Shown in pieces: positions 15,849 through 25,647 of a DNA stretch of 64,000 nt; within the stretch, counting starts at the first letter, position 1, and the number at the start of each line of letters is the position of its first letter. The position numbers and the translations under genes are program-made. The notes beneath the pieces were generated by a model, which worked only from the letters and a program-made list of their open reading frames with translations, made no database searches and was not told the origin of the DNA. The stretch comes from Stagnimonas sp. (lineage in GTDB: Bacteria; Pseudomonadota; Gammaproteobacteria; Nevskiales; Nevskiaceae). The DNA lies in the NCBI GenBank assembly GCA_030696045.1, contig JAUYNO010000002.1, forward strand, positions 1 through 64,000. The letters are read 5' to 3'.

Positions 15849-16049
15849 TCAGCCGCGCTCGGCATCCGGACGGTCGGCCAGGATCGCGGCCCGCAAGTCC
15901 TCGCTGAGCGCCAGCTCGTCCGCGCCCAGCAGGCGTGCCCAGGCGATATCTCCGGCCCGGGTCTGGTAGACAACAATCTGGCCGCGCCAATGGATCACGC
16001 CCATGCCTGCGGGCATGCGCACACCCTTGCCATCCCAGTCCGCGCTCAT
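15849..16049 (-). CDS. Small hypothetical protein
   Basis: A 66-residue open frame encodes a Trp- and Gly-containing protein (MSADWDGKGVRM, IHWRGQIVVYQTRAGDIAWARLLG) with no signal peptide or membrane segment. I do not recognise a family. Its residues read like real protein rather than a high-GC shadow, and no longer frame competes here. It lies between the DUF5610 gene and the FNR-type promoter of the host-attachment gene, all on the same strand. Its reality as a gene is moderately supported only. Confidence 0.4.
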   Translation of the reverse strand: MSADWDGKGVRMPAGMGVIHWRGQIVVYQTRAGDIAWARLLGADELALSEDLRAAILADRPDAERG

Positions 16050-16124
16050 GCGATCTCCACGGCCCCGGGGTATCCGGGGCAGGTGCCGACTGTAGCGCGC
16101 TGCGGACCGGCAACGCGGGGATTG

Positions 16125-16670
16125 CTAGGCCTCCGGCTTACCGGCCGCGAACTCGGCGTAGGCCTTGCGGACCAGTTCGCCAGTGCGTTCGATGCCGCTC
16201 GCGACCTCGCCGCCGAGCACGCCCAGGCCCTTGAGGATGCCCTGGGCGTCGCGGAAGCCCTGTTCGAAGCCGCCACCGATCAGCTGCACGAAATCGCTGC
16301 GCGCCTGCTCCTCGCTGAGTTCCGGGTGCCGCTTGCGGTAGCTGTCGAAGAAGCCGGTCGACAGCGAGACGATCCGCGCCGCCGTGGCCTCCGGGGTCTG
16401 GTCCTGCAGGCTCGCGTTTTCGATTGCCTGATCGCCGAATTCCGGCCGCAGGTAGTCGTTCAGCGCATCCACCGCCGAGCGCAACAGCAGGGCCAGGGGC
16501 TCGTTGCCGGCGCTGAACGAGACGCTCATCTGCGTCTGCACGATATTGAGATTGAATTGTCGCTTCGATTCCGCGATCAGGGCCGGCCCGGAGGCCCTGC
16601 CGGCCTCGCGATCCTGGCCGACCACGGCCGTGGCGGAGATGGAACTGGGGCTGGCAATGGCATTGGACAT
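16125..16670 (-). CDS. DUF5610-like protein
   Basis: The 181-residue protein has a Ser/Ala-rich N-terminus and a helical C-terminal region with FFDSYRKRHPELSEEQARSDF and GGFEQGFRDAQGILKGLG, the pattern of the DUF5610 family; its function is unknown. The frame opens to 16781, but that would run into the tRNA terminator. The ATG at 16670 has a strong GGGAGG ribosome-binding site, so it is preferred. It is followed by the 66-residue gene in the same direction. Confidence 0.65.
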   Translation of the reverse strand: MSNAIASPSSISATAVVGQDREAGRASGPALIAESKRQFNLNIVQTQMSVSFSAGNEPLALLLRSAVDALNDYLRPEFGDQAIENASLQDQTPEATAARIVSLSTGFFDSYRKRHPELSEEQARSDFVQLIGGGFEQGFRDAQGILKGLGVLGGEVASGIERTGELVRKAYAEFAAGKPEA

Positions 16671-16782
16671 CGAACACCTCCCGGACAGGGGCTGGGCCCA
16701 CGGGGCGCGGACCTCGGCCGGGATAGCGGCAGCCGGCGAGAAAACTTGAGCCAGGCTTTCCGTGGCCATCGGGAAGCCCATG

Positions 16783-16820
16783 AAAAAGGCCCCCGGGAGC
16801 TTGCGCTGCCGAGGGCCTTG
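16783..16820 (-). terminator. Rho-independent terminator of tRNA-Val
   Basis: Read on the minus strand, AAGGCCCTCGG and CCGGGGGCCTT form a long GC-rich stem with a loop of about 12 nt, followed by a T run. It starts 12 bp after the tRNA 3' end. Confidence 0.8.
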
Positions 16821-16831
16821 ATTTCAAAACT

Positions 16832-16906
16832 TGGTGGTCAGTACAGGGCTTGAACCTGTGACCCCCGCCGTGTGAAGGCGATGCTCTACCACTGAGCTAA
16901 CTGACC
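16832..16906 (-). tRNA. tRNA-Val(CAC)
   Basis: The 75-nt minus-strand sequence folds as a standard cloverleaf. The acceptor GGTCAGT pairs with ACTGACC, followed by discriminator A and an encoded CCA. The D arm is GCTC...GAGC. The anticodon stem TCGCC/GGCGG closes the loop TTCACAC with anticodon CAC, which reads GUG valine codons. The T arm is ACAGG-TTCAAGC-CCTGT. It has its own promoter and terminator, so it is a single-tRNA transcription unit. Confidence 0.95.
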
Positions 16907-16918
16907 GTTGGGGTGCGC

Positions 16919-16947
16919 ATGGTAGTGATCGCCCCCGGCCGAGTCAA
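16919..16947 (-). promoter_or_regulatory. Sigma-70 promoter of tRNA-Val
   Basis: On the minus strand TTGACT (16947-16942) and TACCAT (16924-16919) are separated by exactly 17 bp. The -10 ends 12 nt before the mature tRNA and is followed by a GC-rich discriminator GCGCACC, the type associated with stringent control of stable RNA promoters. Confidence 0.75.
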
Positions 16948-16984
16948 CGGAGAAATGGGTTCGCCGCGTTGGCGGCGACCGATG

Positions 16985-17044
16985 CCCCTCTCCCGCAGGG
17001 CGGGAGAGGGGAGAGCCGCCAGCGGAGTCGGCGGCGGGGTGAGG
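16985..17044. repeat. GC-rich palindromic intergenic repeat
   Basis: A perfect 12-bp hairpin cccctctcccgc / gcgggagagggg (16985-16996 and 17000-17011) is followed by gccgcc...ggcggc and a ggggtgaggg tail. It lies in the short space after ugd. It resembles the hairpins at the edges of the mfd insertion and belongs to the kind of dispersed repeat often seen between proteobacterial genes. It could also serve as a terminator for ugd, although no T run follows. Confidence 0.65.
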
Positions 17045-17051
17045 GCGGCTG

Positions 17052-18377
17052 TTAGAGCGGCTTGCGGCCAATGCTGTAGTAGCTGAAGCCCGCTTTTTTC
17101 ACGTAGACCGGATCGTACTGGTTGCGGCCGTCGAAGATCACCGGCTTCTTCAACAGCTTGGCCAGGTTGGCGAAGTTGGGCGAGCCGAAGATGCGCCATT
17201 CGGTGACCAGCGCCAGGGCGTCGGCGCCGTCGGCGGCGTCTTCCGGCGATTTGGCGAAGTAGAGGTCGCCGCGCTCGCCGTAGATGTGCTGGGTCTCCTT
17301 CATGGCCACCGGGTCGTAGGCCCGCACCTTGGCACCAGCGGCCCAGAGCGCTTCCATGAGGGTGCGGCTGGGGGCCTCGCGCATGTCGTCGGTGCGCGGC
17401 TTGAAGGCCAGGCCCCAGAGGCCGATGGTCTTGCCCGACAGGCTGCCGAAGTGAGCCTGCATCTTGGTGAACAGGATGCTCTTCTGCTTGTCGTTGACCT
17501 CTTCCACGCCCTGCAGCACCGAGGCCTGGAAGCCGACGTCGTCGGCCATGTGGATCAGCGCCTTGACGTCCTTGGGGAAGCAAGAGCCGCCGTAGCCGCA
17601 GCCGGGGTAGATGAACTGGTAGCCGATGCGCGGATCGGAGCCGATGCCGATGCGCACCTTCTCGATGTCGGCGCCCAGCTTCTCGGCCAGGTTGGCCATC
17701 TCGTTCATGAAGCTGATCTTGGTCGCCAGCATGGCGTTGGCGGCGTACTTGGTCATCTCCGACGACCGCACGTCCATCACGATCAGGCGGTCGTGATTGC
17801 GGTTGAACGGCGCGTATAGCTGGTGCATGTGTTCGGTGGAACGCGGGCTGTTGGAGCCCACGACGATGCGGTCCGGCTTGGTGAAGTCGGCGATGGCCGC
17901 GCCTTCCTTGAGGAATTCCGGATTGCTGACCACGTCGAACTCGTGCGCCGCGCCGCGTGCGTCGAGCTGGGCCTGCAGGGCGGCGCGCACGCGGTCGGCA
18001 GTGCCGACCGGCACGGTCGACTTGCTGATGACGACCCGGTAGCCGTCCATGTACTGGCCGATGGAATTGGCCACCGCCAGCACGTACTTCATGTCGGCCG
18101 AACCGTCCTCGCTGGGCGGGGTGCCGACCGCGATGAACTGGTAGAGGCCGTGGCGGGCGCCTTCCTCGGCGGAGGTGGTGAAGCGGATGCGACCCTCGTC
18201 GTAATTCCGCTTGAGCATCTCCGACAGCCCCGGCTCGTAGATCGGCGACTCGCCCTGGCGCAGCATCGCGACCTTGCGCTCGTCGACGTCGACGCAGAGC
18301 ACGTCGTTGCCGACATCGGCGAAGCAGACGGCCGTGACCAGACCGACATAGCCGGAGCCGAAGATGGTGATGTTCAT
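17052..18377 (-). CDS. ugd: UDP-glucose 6-dehydrogenase
   Basis: The 441-residue enzyme oxidises UDP-glucose to UDP-glucuronate with two NAD+, feeding surface polysaccharide synthesis. The N-terminal Rossmann motif is [22 protein letters not shown] and [11 protein letters not shown] are family signatures. The catalytic Cys is in [17 protein letters not shown] near residue 265. The C-terminal UDP-binding domain includes [12 protein letters not shown]. Its substrate comes from GalU, which is encoded about 20 kb away in this window. It is a single gene; the 116 bp to the divergent patatin gene hold the promoters of both. Confidence 0.95.
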   Translation of the reverse strand: MNITIFGSGYVGLVTAVCFADVGNDVLCVDVDERKVAMLRQGESPIYEPGLSEMLKRNYDEGRIRFTTSAEEGARHGLYQFIAVGTPPSEDGSADMKYVLAVANSIGQYMDGYRVVISKSTVPVGTADRVRAALQAQLDARGAAHEFDVVSNPEFLKEGAAIADFTKPDRIVVGSNSPRSTEHMHQLYAPFNRNHDRLIVMDVRSSEMTKYAANAMLATKISFMNEMANLAEKLGADIEKVRIGIGSDPRIGYQFIYPGCGYGGSCFPKDVKALIHMADDVGFQASVLQGVEEVNDKQKSILFTKMQAHFGSLSGKTIGLWGLAFKPRTDDMREAPSRTLMEALWAAGAKVRAYDPVAMKETQHIYGERGDLYFAKSPEDAADGADALALVTEWRIFGSPNFANLAKLLKKPVIFDGRNQYDPVYVKKAGFSYYSIGRKPL

Positions 18378-18493
18378 GCAGCTTTACCTGATGGTTTGTC
18401 GTAATCGACGAATATTACCCAAGCCGAATGGCAACGGTTGCCGGCTGGAATGGTCTACCTCACCATACCGAATGATTTTCTAGGAGAGCAGCG

Positions 18494-19993
18494 GTGGATA
18501 GATTCGAACGCGAGTGCCTGGCCGCGATGCACCGCGCCACCGACTACGCCGGCTGGAAGGAAGCCGCCCTGGAGCTGGACCGTCACGAGGGCGCCGACAG
18601 CTGGAAGGACGAGGACGCCTGCGACGACTACGACTGGCGCCTGATCCGCTCCCGCCTGCGGCAGATCCGCCAGTACCGGACCGAGGGTGCCCATGGCCGC
18701 CTGATCCACCACCTGCGCCAGGGCCTGCATTGGAACCTGGGCAATCTTGGCAATACCCAGCTCTACAGCTACACCCGAGTCGGCACCAAGAAACTGGTGA
18801 CCGACTACCTGCGCGAGGTCTGCGAGGCGCTGGAGTTCGTGCGCGACCTGCCGGACGCCGAGTTCGCCTACCCGGAGAAGCTGCGCTTCTTCCAGAACGT
18901 GGCGCTGTCCTACGGCCGCTCGGCGCTGATGCTATCCGGCGGCGCCACCCTGGGCCTGTTCCATGTCGGCGTGGTCAAGGCCCTGTTCCGCGAGAACCTG
19001 CTGCCGACGGTGCTGTCCGGCTCTTCGGCCGGCTCGGTGGTGGCGGCGACGGTGGGCACCCGCGCCCCGCACGAGGCCGAGGAACTGCTCGACCCGGCGC
19101 AGGCCTACTACCACTTCTGGAAGGTGCTGCCGCTGCGCCACATGCTGCTGCGTCGGGCCTTGATGGATCAGAACCAGCTCAAGCACGCGATCGCCACCAA
19201 CATCCGTGACCTGACTTTCGAGGAGGCCCACAAGCTGTCCGGCCGCATCGTCAACATCACGGTGTCGCCGGCCGGCTTCAATCAGCCGCCGAAGCTGCTC
19301 AACTACCTCACCTTTCCCTACCTCTACGCCCGCGAGGCGGTGCTGGCCTCCTGCGCGGTGCCGGTGCTGTTCCCGCCGGTGATGCTGATGACCAAGAGCG
19401 AGGAGGGCGAGCGTACCCCCTACATGCCGCTGCTGCGCTGGAACGACGGCTCGCTGAAGTCCGATCTGCCGATGCTGCGCCTGCGCCGGCTGCACAACGT
19501 CAATCACTTCATCGTCAGCCAGACCAACCCGCATGTGCTGCCCTTCGTCAGCCGTCGCGAGAGCGATGGCCGAGGTCTGCTCAACGCCACCCGGCACGCC
19601 GCCTACGCCACCAGCCGTGGTCTGGTCAGCGGCGCGCTCAACTTCGCGCGCGCCAACATTCCCTTCTCCAATCTGCGGCAGCCGCTGGACACGGCGGTGG
19701 GCCTGCTCGACCAGGACTATCGGGGCAACATCAACATCGTTCCGGAAGTGAGCCTTTGGCGCTACGCCAACGTCACCCGCAATCCCAGCCAGGAATCGGT
19801 GGTGCGCTTCATGCTGGAAGGCGAGCGCTCGACCTGGCAGCGCATGGAGATGATCCGCAACCAGACCCTGATCAGCCAGACCCTGGAAAGCTGCCTGATC
19901 GAACTCGAAGGCCGAGCGCTGACGCGGCGCGCGGAAGATCCGGCACTGCCAGCCAAGAAGGCGCGGCTGCGGGTGGTGAGCCGGCGCGAGTAG
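18494..19993 (+). CDS. Patatin-like phospholipase with DUF3336 domain
   Basis: The 499-residue protein combines an N-terminal DUF3336 helical region (about 1-135) with a patatin acyl-hydrolase domain. The oxyanion loop is LSGGATLGLFHVG, the nucleophile elbow GSSAG is near residue 177, and the catalytic Asp is in WNDGSLKSDLPM near 316. This architecture is shared with yeast Tgl3/Tgl5-type lipases, which act on triacylglycerol or lysophospholipid; the bacterial substrate is not known. No signal peptide is seen, so it is cytoplasmic or membrane-peripheral. Translation starts at a GTG with AGGAG upstream. Confidence 0.9.
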   Translation: MDRFERECLAAMHRATDYAGWKEAALELDRHEGADSWKDEDACDDYDWRLIRSRLRQIRQYRTEGAHGRLIHHLRQGLHWNLGNLGNTQLYSYTRVGTKKLVTDYLREVCEALEFVRDLPDAEFAYPEKLRFFQNVALSYGRSALMLSGGATLGLFHVGVVKALFRENLLPTVLSGSSAGSVVAATVGTRAPHEAEELLDPAQAYYHFWKVLPLRHMLLRRALMDQNQLKHAIATNIRDLTFEEAHKLSGRIVNITVSPAGFNQPPKLLNYLTFPYLYAREAVLASCAVPVLFPPVMLMTKSEEGERTPYMPLLRWNDGSLKSDLPMLRLRRLHNVNHFIVSQTNPHVLPFVSRRESDGRGLLNATRHAAYATSRGLVSGALNFARANIPFSNLRQPLDTAVGLLDQDYRGNINIVPEVSLWRYANVTRNPSQESVVRFMLEGERSTWQRMEMIRNQTLISQTLESCLIELEGRALTRRAEDPALPAKKARLRVVSRRE

Positions 19994-20008
19994 CGCCGCT
20001 CCGTTACT

Positions 20009-20419
20009 TCAAGGCTTGCGGCGGTACTCGCCGTCGAGAGTGACCGGCCGCTTCAGGTCGGGCCGCGCCTGCGCCATCTGGCCGGACAGCTTCTCGCCCA
20101 GTCGCTTGCGGATGCCGCCACCGCCGATCAGCAGGCTGATCGCGACCGCGTCGGTGAAGAAGCCGGGCAGGATCAGCAGCAGCCCGGCGAAGCCATTGAT
20201 GAGCCCCGCGAACAGGTCGGCGGCCGGCAGCTCGCCGCGAGCCACCGACTGCTGCACGCGCCGCAGGGTGGTGATGCCGCCGCTGGCGATCACATAGGCC
20301 CCGGCCACCGCCGCGCCGAACAAGCAGAGCAGGGTGTAGCCGCCGCCGATCAGCTTGATCGCCTGCAGCACACCGTAGGTCTCGATGCCGATCAGGATGG
20401 CGAGGATCAGGAAGGGCAT
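20009..20419 (-). CDS. fxsA: FxsA family membrane protein
   Basis: The 136-residue inner-membrane protein starts [15 protein letters not shown] and has three to four hydrophobic segments, including the conserved GLLLILPGFFTDAVAI stretch, followed by a basic cytoplasmic tail. In E. coli, FxsA alleviates exclusion of phage T7 by the F plasmid; its cellular role is unclear. Its ATG overlaps the valS stop as TGATG, so it is translated by coupling with valS. The valS-fxsA pairing is not one I would predict from function. Confidence 0.88.
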   Translation of the reverse strand: MPFLILAILIGIETYGVLQAIKLIGGGYTLLCLFGAAVAGAYVIASGGITTLRRVQQSVARGELPAADLFAGLINGFAGLLLILPGFFTDAVAISLLIGGGGIRKRLGEKLSGQMAQARPDLKRPVTLDGEYRRKP

Positions 20420-23310
20420 CAGAGTGCCTCGATGCGCGCGCTCTGCGCCTTGAGGGCGGCCAGATCGCGCTCCTGCTGGGCGATCAGGTCGCGGGTCTTC
20501 TGTTGCACCGCTTCCGGTGCCTTGCCGAAATTGGGGTTGGCCATGCGGCCGTTGGTCAGCACCAGATCGGCTTCGAGCTTGGCGATCTGCTTGGCGAGGC
20601 GAGCGAGTTCCGCGCCCTTGTCGATCAGGCCGGCCATGGGCACCAGCAGCTTGGCCTCGCCGAGCAGGGCGGTGGAGGACTCGGGCGCGATCTCGTCGGC
20701 GGCCAGCAGGCGCGGCGCCTCGACCCGGGCCAGGAACACCACGCTGTCGGCCATGCGCTCGAAGCGCGCGCGGTCGGAGTCCGAGGCGTTCTGGATCAGC
20801 AGCGGCAGCGGCTTGCCGGGCGGGATGTCCATCTGCGCGCGGATCTGGCGCACGCCGAGGATCAGGCCTTTCAGCCATTCGATATCAGTCTCGGCCGTCG
20901 CGTCGATCTTCTCCGGCTGCGACTTCGGATAGGGCTGGACCATGATCGAGGGCCCGCTCTTGCCCGCCAGCGGCGCGACCTTCTGCCAGATTTCCTCGGT
21001 CACGAAGGGCATCAGCGGGTGCAGCAGGCGCAGCCAGGCTTCCAGCACGCGCACCAGGGTGCGGCGGGTGCCGCGCTTCTGTTCTTCGCTGCCGTTGAGC
21101 AGGGCCGGCTTCGACAGCTCCAGATACCAGTCGCAGTACTCGTTCCAGATGAACTGGTAGAGCGTCTGCGCCAGTAGGTCGAAGCGGTAGTCGGCGTAGT
21201 GCTGCGCCGCCTCGGCCTCGACCCGCTGTAGCTTGGAGACGATCCAGCGGTCGGCTGTGCTCAGCGTCACTTCGCCGTCGAGCGAGGGCGCGCTGAGCGC
21301 GGCCCCGGTCTCGGCGTCGATGGCGCCGAGATTCATCAGCACGAAGCGCGAGGCGTTCCAGATCTTGTTGCAGAAATTGCGATAACCCTCGGCGCGGCCG
21401 GCGTCGAAGCGCACGTCGCGGCCGTTGGTGGCCAGCGCGGCGAAGGTGAAACGCAGCGCATCAACGCCCACCGGGGCGATGCCCTTGGGATAGTCCTTAC
21501 GGGTTTTGGCCTCGATCTTCGGCGCCGTCTCCGGCTTCATCAGGCCGGTGGTGCGCTTCTTCACCAGTTCTTCCAGCGCGATACCGTCGACCACGTCCAG
21601 CGGGTCCAGGACATTGCCCTTGGACTTCGACATCTTGTTGCCTTCGGGGTCGCGCACCAGGCCGGTGATGAACACGTCCTTGAACGGCACCTCCTGCTGG
21701 AAGTAGCAGCCCATCATCACCATCCGCGCGACCCAGAAGAAGATGATGTCGAAGCCCGTGACCAGCACTGCGCCCGGGTAGTACTTCTTCAGTTCCGGCG
21801 TCTGCTGCGGCCAGCCCAGGGTCGCGAACGGCCAGATGTCGGAGCTAAACCAGGTGTCGAAGACGTCGCTGTCTTGTGTCAGGGAGACGTGAGACGGGAG
21901 ACGGGAGACGTACTTGGGGTTGGCGCGCACTTCGGCTTCGCTGCGGCCGACGTAGACATTGCCCTCGGCGTCGTACCAGGCGGGGATGCGATGGCCCCAC
22001 CAGAGCTGGCGCGAGATGCACCAGTCCTGGATGTTGTTGAGCCAGTGGAAGTAGGTGGTCTTCCAGTTGTCGGGCACGAAGCGGATGCGGCCGGATTCGA
22101 CCGCGTCCAGCGCCGGCTTGGTGATGCGGGTATAGCCGCCTTTCTCGCTCGTGTTGGTGAGATCGACGAACCATTGGTCGGTGAGGTAGGGCTCCAGCAC
22201 CGCGCCGCTGCGGTCACCGCGCGGCACCTTGAGCTTGTGGTCCTCGATCTTCTCGACCAGACCGCGCGGGTATAGCGGCTTGCCGTCTTCGTTCTGAGTC
22301 GCGGGCGCGCAGGCGAGGCCGGTGGCGGCTTCGAGGTCGGCGACCATCTGCTTGCGGGCGGCGTAGCGGTCCAGCCCGGCGTAGGGAAAGCCGGCGGCGA
22401 TCTTGGCGTCCTTGCTCAGGACATTGATCAGCGCCAGCTTGTGACGCTGCCCAACCTGATAGTCATTGAAGTCATGCGCCGGCGTGATCTTCACCACGCC
22501 GGTGCCGAACTCGCGATCGACGAAATCGTCGGCAATGATCGGAATCTCGCGATTCGCCAGCGGCAGCATCACCGTCTTGCCGATCAGGTGCTGGTAGCGC
22601 TCGTCTTCCGGATGCACCGCGACGGCGGTATCGCCGAGCAGGGTCTCCGGGCGGGTGGTGGCGACGATCAGGTACTGGCCGCTGCCATCGGCAAGCGGAT
22701 AGCGCAGGTGCCAGAGCTTCCCGTTCTCGTCCTCGCTGACCACTTCCAGATCGGAAATCGCGGTCTGCAGTACCGGGTCCCAGTTCACCAGGCGCTTGCC
22801 GCGATAGATCAGGCCGTCTTCGTAGAGCTTCACGAAGTGCTCGATCACGGCGGTGTTGTAGCCCTCGTCCATGGTGAAGGCTTCGCGGGTCCAGTCCACC
22901 GAGGAACCCATGCGGCGGATCTGGCCGCCGATGGTGCCGGCGGAGTACTGCTTCCACTCCCAGACCTTGTCCAGGAACTTCTCGCGGCCCAGTTCGGCGC
23001 GGCTGGGTTCGCCGGCGAGCTTCAGGTTGCGCTCCACCACCATCTGGGTGGCGATGCCGGCATGGTCAGTGCCCATCTGCCAGAGCGTGTCCTTGCCGGA
23101 CATGCGCGCATGGCGGATCAGCGCGTCCTGGATGGTGTGCTGGAAGGCATGCCCCATGTGCAGGGTGCCGGTGACGTTCGGTGGCGGGATCATCACCGCG
23201 TAGCCCTCGCCATCGCCCGGTGCGTGCTGGCCGGCCGCGAACCAGCCGCCCTGTTCCCAGGCCTGGCTCCAGCGGGCTTCGATGGAGGCGGGTTCGTAGG
23301 TCTTTTCCAT
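20419..23310 (-). CDS. valS: Valyl-tRNA synthetase
   Basis: The 963-residue class I synthetase charges tRNA-Val. It has [15 protein letters not shown] (the HIGH motif) near residue 45, an editing CP1 domain with [34 protein letters not shown], and [14 protein letters not shown]. The anticodon-binding region and the C-terminal coiled coil ([16 protein letters not shown]) that contacts the tRNA are present. An odd four-unit 7-bp tandem repeat lies in the coding sequence at 21882-21909 and encodes SRLPSHVS just before the DVFDTWFSS segment. Relative to E. coli this adds about four residues. The frame is intact. Confidence 0.97.
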   Translation of the reverse strand: MEKTYEPASIEARWSQAWEQGGWFAAGQHAPGDGEGYAVMIPPPNVTGTLHMGHAFQHTIQDALIRHARMSGKDTLWQMGTDHAGIATQMVVERNLKLAGEPSRAELGREKFLDKVWEWKQYSAGTIGGQIRRMGSSVDWTREAFTMDEGYNTAVIEHFVKLYEDGLIYRGKRLVNWDPVLQTAISDLEVVSEDENGKLWHLRYPLADGSGQYLIVATTRPETLLGDTAVAVHPEDERYQHLIGKTVMLPLANREIPIIADDFVDREFGTGVVKITPAHDFNDYQVGQRHKLALINVLSKDAKIAAGFPYAGLDRYAARKQMVADLEAATGLACAPATQNEDGKPLYPRGLVEKIEDHKLKVPRGDRSGAVLEPYLTDQWFVDLTNTSEKGGYTRITKPALDAVESGRIRFVPDNWKTTYFHWLNNIQDWCISRQLWWGHRIPAWYDAEGNVYVGRSEAEVRANPKYVSRLPSHVSLTQDSDVFDTWFSSDIWPFATLGWPQQTPELKKYYPGAVLVTGFDIIFFWVARMVMMGCYFQQEVPFKDVFITGLVRDPEGNKMSKSKGNVLDPLDVVDGIALEELVKKRTTGLMKPETAPKIEAKTRKDYPKGIAPVGVDALRFTFAALATNGRDVRFDAGRAEGYRNFCNKIWNASRFVLMNLGAIDAETGAALSAPSLDGEVTLSTADRWIVSKLQRVEAEAAQHYADYRFDLLAQTLYQFIWNEYCDWYLELSKPALLNGSEEQKRGTRRTLVRVLEAWLRLLHPLMPFVTEEIWQKVAPLAGKSGPSIMVQPYPKSQPEKIDATAETDIEWLKGLILGVRQIRAQMDIPPGKPLPLLIQNASDSDRARFERMADSVVFLARVEAPRLLAADEIAPESSTALLGEAKLLVPMAGLIDKGAELARLAKQIAKLEADLVLTNGRMANPNFGKAPEAVQQKTRDLIAQQERDLAALKAQSARIEAL
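21882..21909 (-). repeat. Heptanucleotide tandem repeat inside valS
   Basis: On the coding strand four 7-bp units run in tandem: GTCTCCC, GTCTCCC, GTCTCAC, GTCTCCC. Because 7 is not a multiple of 3, successive units are read in different frames, giving [12 protein letters not shown] residues. Gain or loss of a single unit would shift the frame of an essential gene; a change by three units would not. Confidence 0.85.
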
Positions 23311-23525
23311 GCTGCGTCTGCACCAAACGGTCTATGCCGCGAAAGGGGGCGCAGGGTAAGGGAATCACCGTGCTCCGTCACGCCACCCCCGGGCCCCGGG
23401 CTGGTCCCCGGCACCCGCCCGGAGCCCGCCCAGAGCCAGATTCCTGCCACTGGACGGTTTCCGGTCACGTCTGCCAGAGCTTGGGGAATACACTGCCCGG
23501 ACCAGTAACAGACCGACAGGATGGG

Positions 23526-24704
23526 ATGGACAGCATCGCATCGAACGGCGGAGCGCCTCTGGAGGAGGCCGCGCGCATGCGCTTCAACCGGCTGCGTTTC
23601 GCGCCGGCCGACGAGCGCGCGTTCCGCAGCGATCACGAGGCGGAGGCCATGCCTGCGCGCGTGGCGCTGACCCTGCTGGCGCTGATCCTGATCGGGCTGA
23701 CGCCGCTGTACGACACCGCGCTGCTGCACATGCCCGAAAGCCTGCTGGTCCCCACCCGCAGCCTGCAGTTCGGGTTCCAGATCCCGGCCCTGGTGCCGGC
23801 CCTGCTGTGCTGCCTGCTGCCCTCGCTGCGGCCCTGGTCGGCCGTCACCATCACGGTCGCCACCCTGGCGGTGGCGGCCGGCCTGGAGGCGCAGCGGATT
23901 CTGGGCGCCGCCCAGGGTTTCCATGTGCCGCACGATTTCGTGGTGGTGACGCTGTCGGCGACGCTGCTGTTGGGCGGCCTGCGACTGTTCTACTTCCTGC
24001 CCTGGGCGCTGCTGGCGATGCTGCTGGGGACGGTGGTCGAGGTCTGGAATTTCGAGTCGGAACCGGCGGTGATGTACGACTGCATCTCCGCCTGGATGCT
24101 GTTCCTGCTGGCGCTGGCCGGGGCCTGGTTCCGGGAGGCGGCCGAGCGGCGCAGCTGGTCCCGGCAACGGCAGCTGGAGCACCAGGCCCGTCACGACTGG
24201 CTGACCGGCCTGCCGAACCGTCGCGATTTCGAGGCCCAGTTCCAGCAGCTCGCGGCGCTGGCGGTGCGCGACGGCTGCCCGCTGAGCCTCTTGCTGCTCG
24301 ATATCGACGGCTTCAAGCCCTACAACGACCGCTACGGCAATCCGGCCGGCGACGAGGTGCTGCGCCGGGTTGCCGGCGAACTCCAGCGTCAGGCCGGCGG
24401 CGCCGGGGCTTTCTGTGCCCGGGTCGGCGGCGAGGAGTTCGCCGTCGTCCTGCTGGATTTCAGCGCGCCGGAAGCCTTGCAGCTATCGGAAAGCTGGCGC
24501 GCCAGCGTCGGGGCCCTGGGCATTCCGCACGAGACCATGCTGCGTGGCGGCGTGGTCTCGGCCTCGGCGGGGTTCGCGCACCTGGATGCCGCCGCCGCCC
24601 TGGGCGACCCCGAACTGCTGGTCAGCAGCCTGGTCCGACGCGCCGATATCGCGCTCTGCGAGGCCAAGGCCGCCGGCCGGGACCGGCTGGTCCGGGCCGA
24701 ATGA
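23526..24704 (+). CDS. Membrane-bound diguanylate cyclase (GGDEF)
   Basis: The 392-residue protein makes the second messenger c-di-GMP from two GTP. An N-terminal region with about five to six hydrophobic segments (about 45-200) acts as a membrane sensor of unrecognised type. It is joined by a short coiled coil to a GGDEF domain (about 220-390) with an intact active site GGEEF at 301-305 and LLDIDGFKPYNDRYG upstream. The usual inhibitory RxxD site before the active loop is absent, so product feedback is probably lost. The ATG at 23526 is chosen; the frame is open further upstream but without family similarity. The c-di-GMP made could act on the MshEN-type ATPase at 7138-9612 (inference). Confidence 0.9.
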   Translation: MDSIASNGGAPLEEAARMRFNRLRFAPADERAFRSDHEAEAMPARVALTLLALILIGLTPLYDTALLHMPESLLVPTRSLQFGFQIPALVPALLCCLLPSLRPWSAVTITVATLAVAAGLEAQRILGAAQGFHVPHDFVVVTLSATLLLGGLRLFYFLPWALLAMLLGTVVEVWNFESEPAVMYDCISAWMLFLLALAGAWFREAAERRSWSRQRQLEHQARHDWLTGLPNRRDFEAQFQQLAALAVRDGCPLSLLLLDIDGFKPYNDRYGNPAGDEVLRRVAGELQRQAGGAGAFCARVGGEEFAVVLLDFSAPEALQLSESWRASVGALGIPHETMLRGGVVSASAGFAHLDAAAALGDPELLVSSLVRRADIALCEAKAAGRDRLVRAE

Positions 24705-24715
24705 ACTAACGAGGT

Positions 24716-25558
24716 TCAGCCCGCCGCCAGCAGGGTGTTCTGCATCAGCATCGCCACCGTCATCGGGCCCACGCCGCCCGGTACCGGGGTGATGTAGGCG
24801 GCGCGCTGGCGCGCGGCCTCGAACTCGCAGTCGCCCACCAGCCGGCCGTCGTCGAGCCGGTTGATGCCGACGTCGATCACGGTGGCGCCCGGCTTGATCC
24901 ATTCGCCGCGCACCATGCCCGGCTTGCCGACCGCCACCACCAGGATGTCGGCGCGCGCGACCTCGGCAGCGACGTCGGCGGTGAAGCGATGGCAGCAGGT
25001 GGCAGTGGCGCCTGCCAGCATCAGCTCCAGCATCATCGGCCGGCCGACGTGGTTGCTGGCCCCGACCACCACGGCGGTTCGGCGCTTGAAGGTCTCGCCG
25101 ACACTGCGCAGCAGTTCCATCACCCCGTACGGCGTGCAGGGCCGCAGGCGCGGCGCTCGGCAAGCCAGACGGCCGATGTTGCTGGGGTGGAAGCCATCGA
25201 CGTCCTTGTCCGGGTGGATGCGCTCGACCACTTGCTGCGGGTCGATCTGCGGCGGCAACGGCATCTGCACCAGGATGCCGTCGACCTCCGGGTCGGCGTT
25301 GAGGCGGTCGATCTCGGCCAGCAGGTCGGCTTCCCGGATGTCCGGCCCGAAGTGCAGGGGCAGGGAACGGATGCCAGTGCGCTCGCAGGCCAGCCGCTTG
25401 TTGCGCACATAGACCTGCGAGGCAGGATCGGCCCCCACCAGCACGGTGGCCAGCGAGGGCGCGCGGCGGCCGCTGGCCAGACGCGCGCTGACGGCAGTGG
25501 CGACGCGGGCCTGGACCTCGGCGGCGACGGCCTTGCCGTCGATCAGTTGTGCGCTCAT
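24716..25558 (-). CDS. folD: Methylene-THF dehydrogenase/methenyl-THF cyclohydrolase
   Basis: The 280-residue bifunctional enzyme interconverts 5,10-methylene-THF and 10-formyl-THF. Family motifs include [18 protein letters not shown] with the catalytic Tyr/Lys, [18 protein letters not shown], the cofactor loop GASNHVGRP and the C-terminal [15 protein letters not shown]. The ATG at 25558 ([12 protein letters not shown]) fits the family start better than the upstream extension to 25597. It is divergent from ccmA, with 89 bp between the starts. Confidence 0.96.
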   Translation of the reverse strand: MSAQLIDGKAVAAEVQARVATAVSARLASGRRAPSLATVLVGADPASQVYVRNKRLACERTGIRSLPLHFGPDIREADLLAEIDRLNADPEVDGILVQMPLPPQIDPQQVVERIHPDKDVDGFHPSNIGRLACRAPRLRPCTPYGVMELLRSVGETFKRRTAVVVGASNHVGRPMMLELMLAGATATCCHRFTADVAAEVARADILVVAVGKPGMVRGEWIKPGATVIDVGINRLDDGRLVGDCEFEAARQRAAYITPVPGGVGPMTVAMLMQNTLLAAG

Positions 25559-25608
25559 GCAGTGAGGGACCCGGACAGGGCGGGGCAGGCCCCGCAAAGG
25601 TCGGGCAT

Positions 25609-25638
25609 TTTACGGGCTCGCCAGGCGACACCCATAAT
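25609..25638 (+). promoter_or_regulatory. Possible sigma-70 promoter of the ccm operon
   Basis: TTTACG at 25609-25614 and CATAAT at 25633-25638 are 18 bp apart. The -10 ends only 9 bp before the ccmA ATG at 25648, so the transcript would be nearly leaderless. A GC-rich stretch follows the -10, as at several other promoters in this window. Confidence 0.4.
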
Positions 25639-25647
25639 CCGCGCCCC

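Noticed and set aside
16125..16781. The DUF5610 gene starting at 16781
   Set aside because: This would overlap the terminator region of tRNA-Val, and a strong ribosome-binding site precedes the ATG at 16670.
21882..21909. The valS heptamer array as a phase-variation switch
   Set aside because: Only four units and an essential gene; loss of frame would be lethal, so a contingency role is unlikely.
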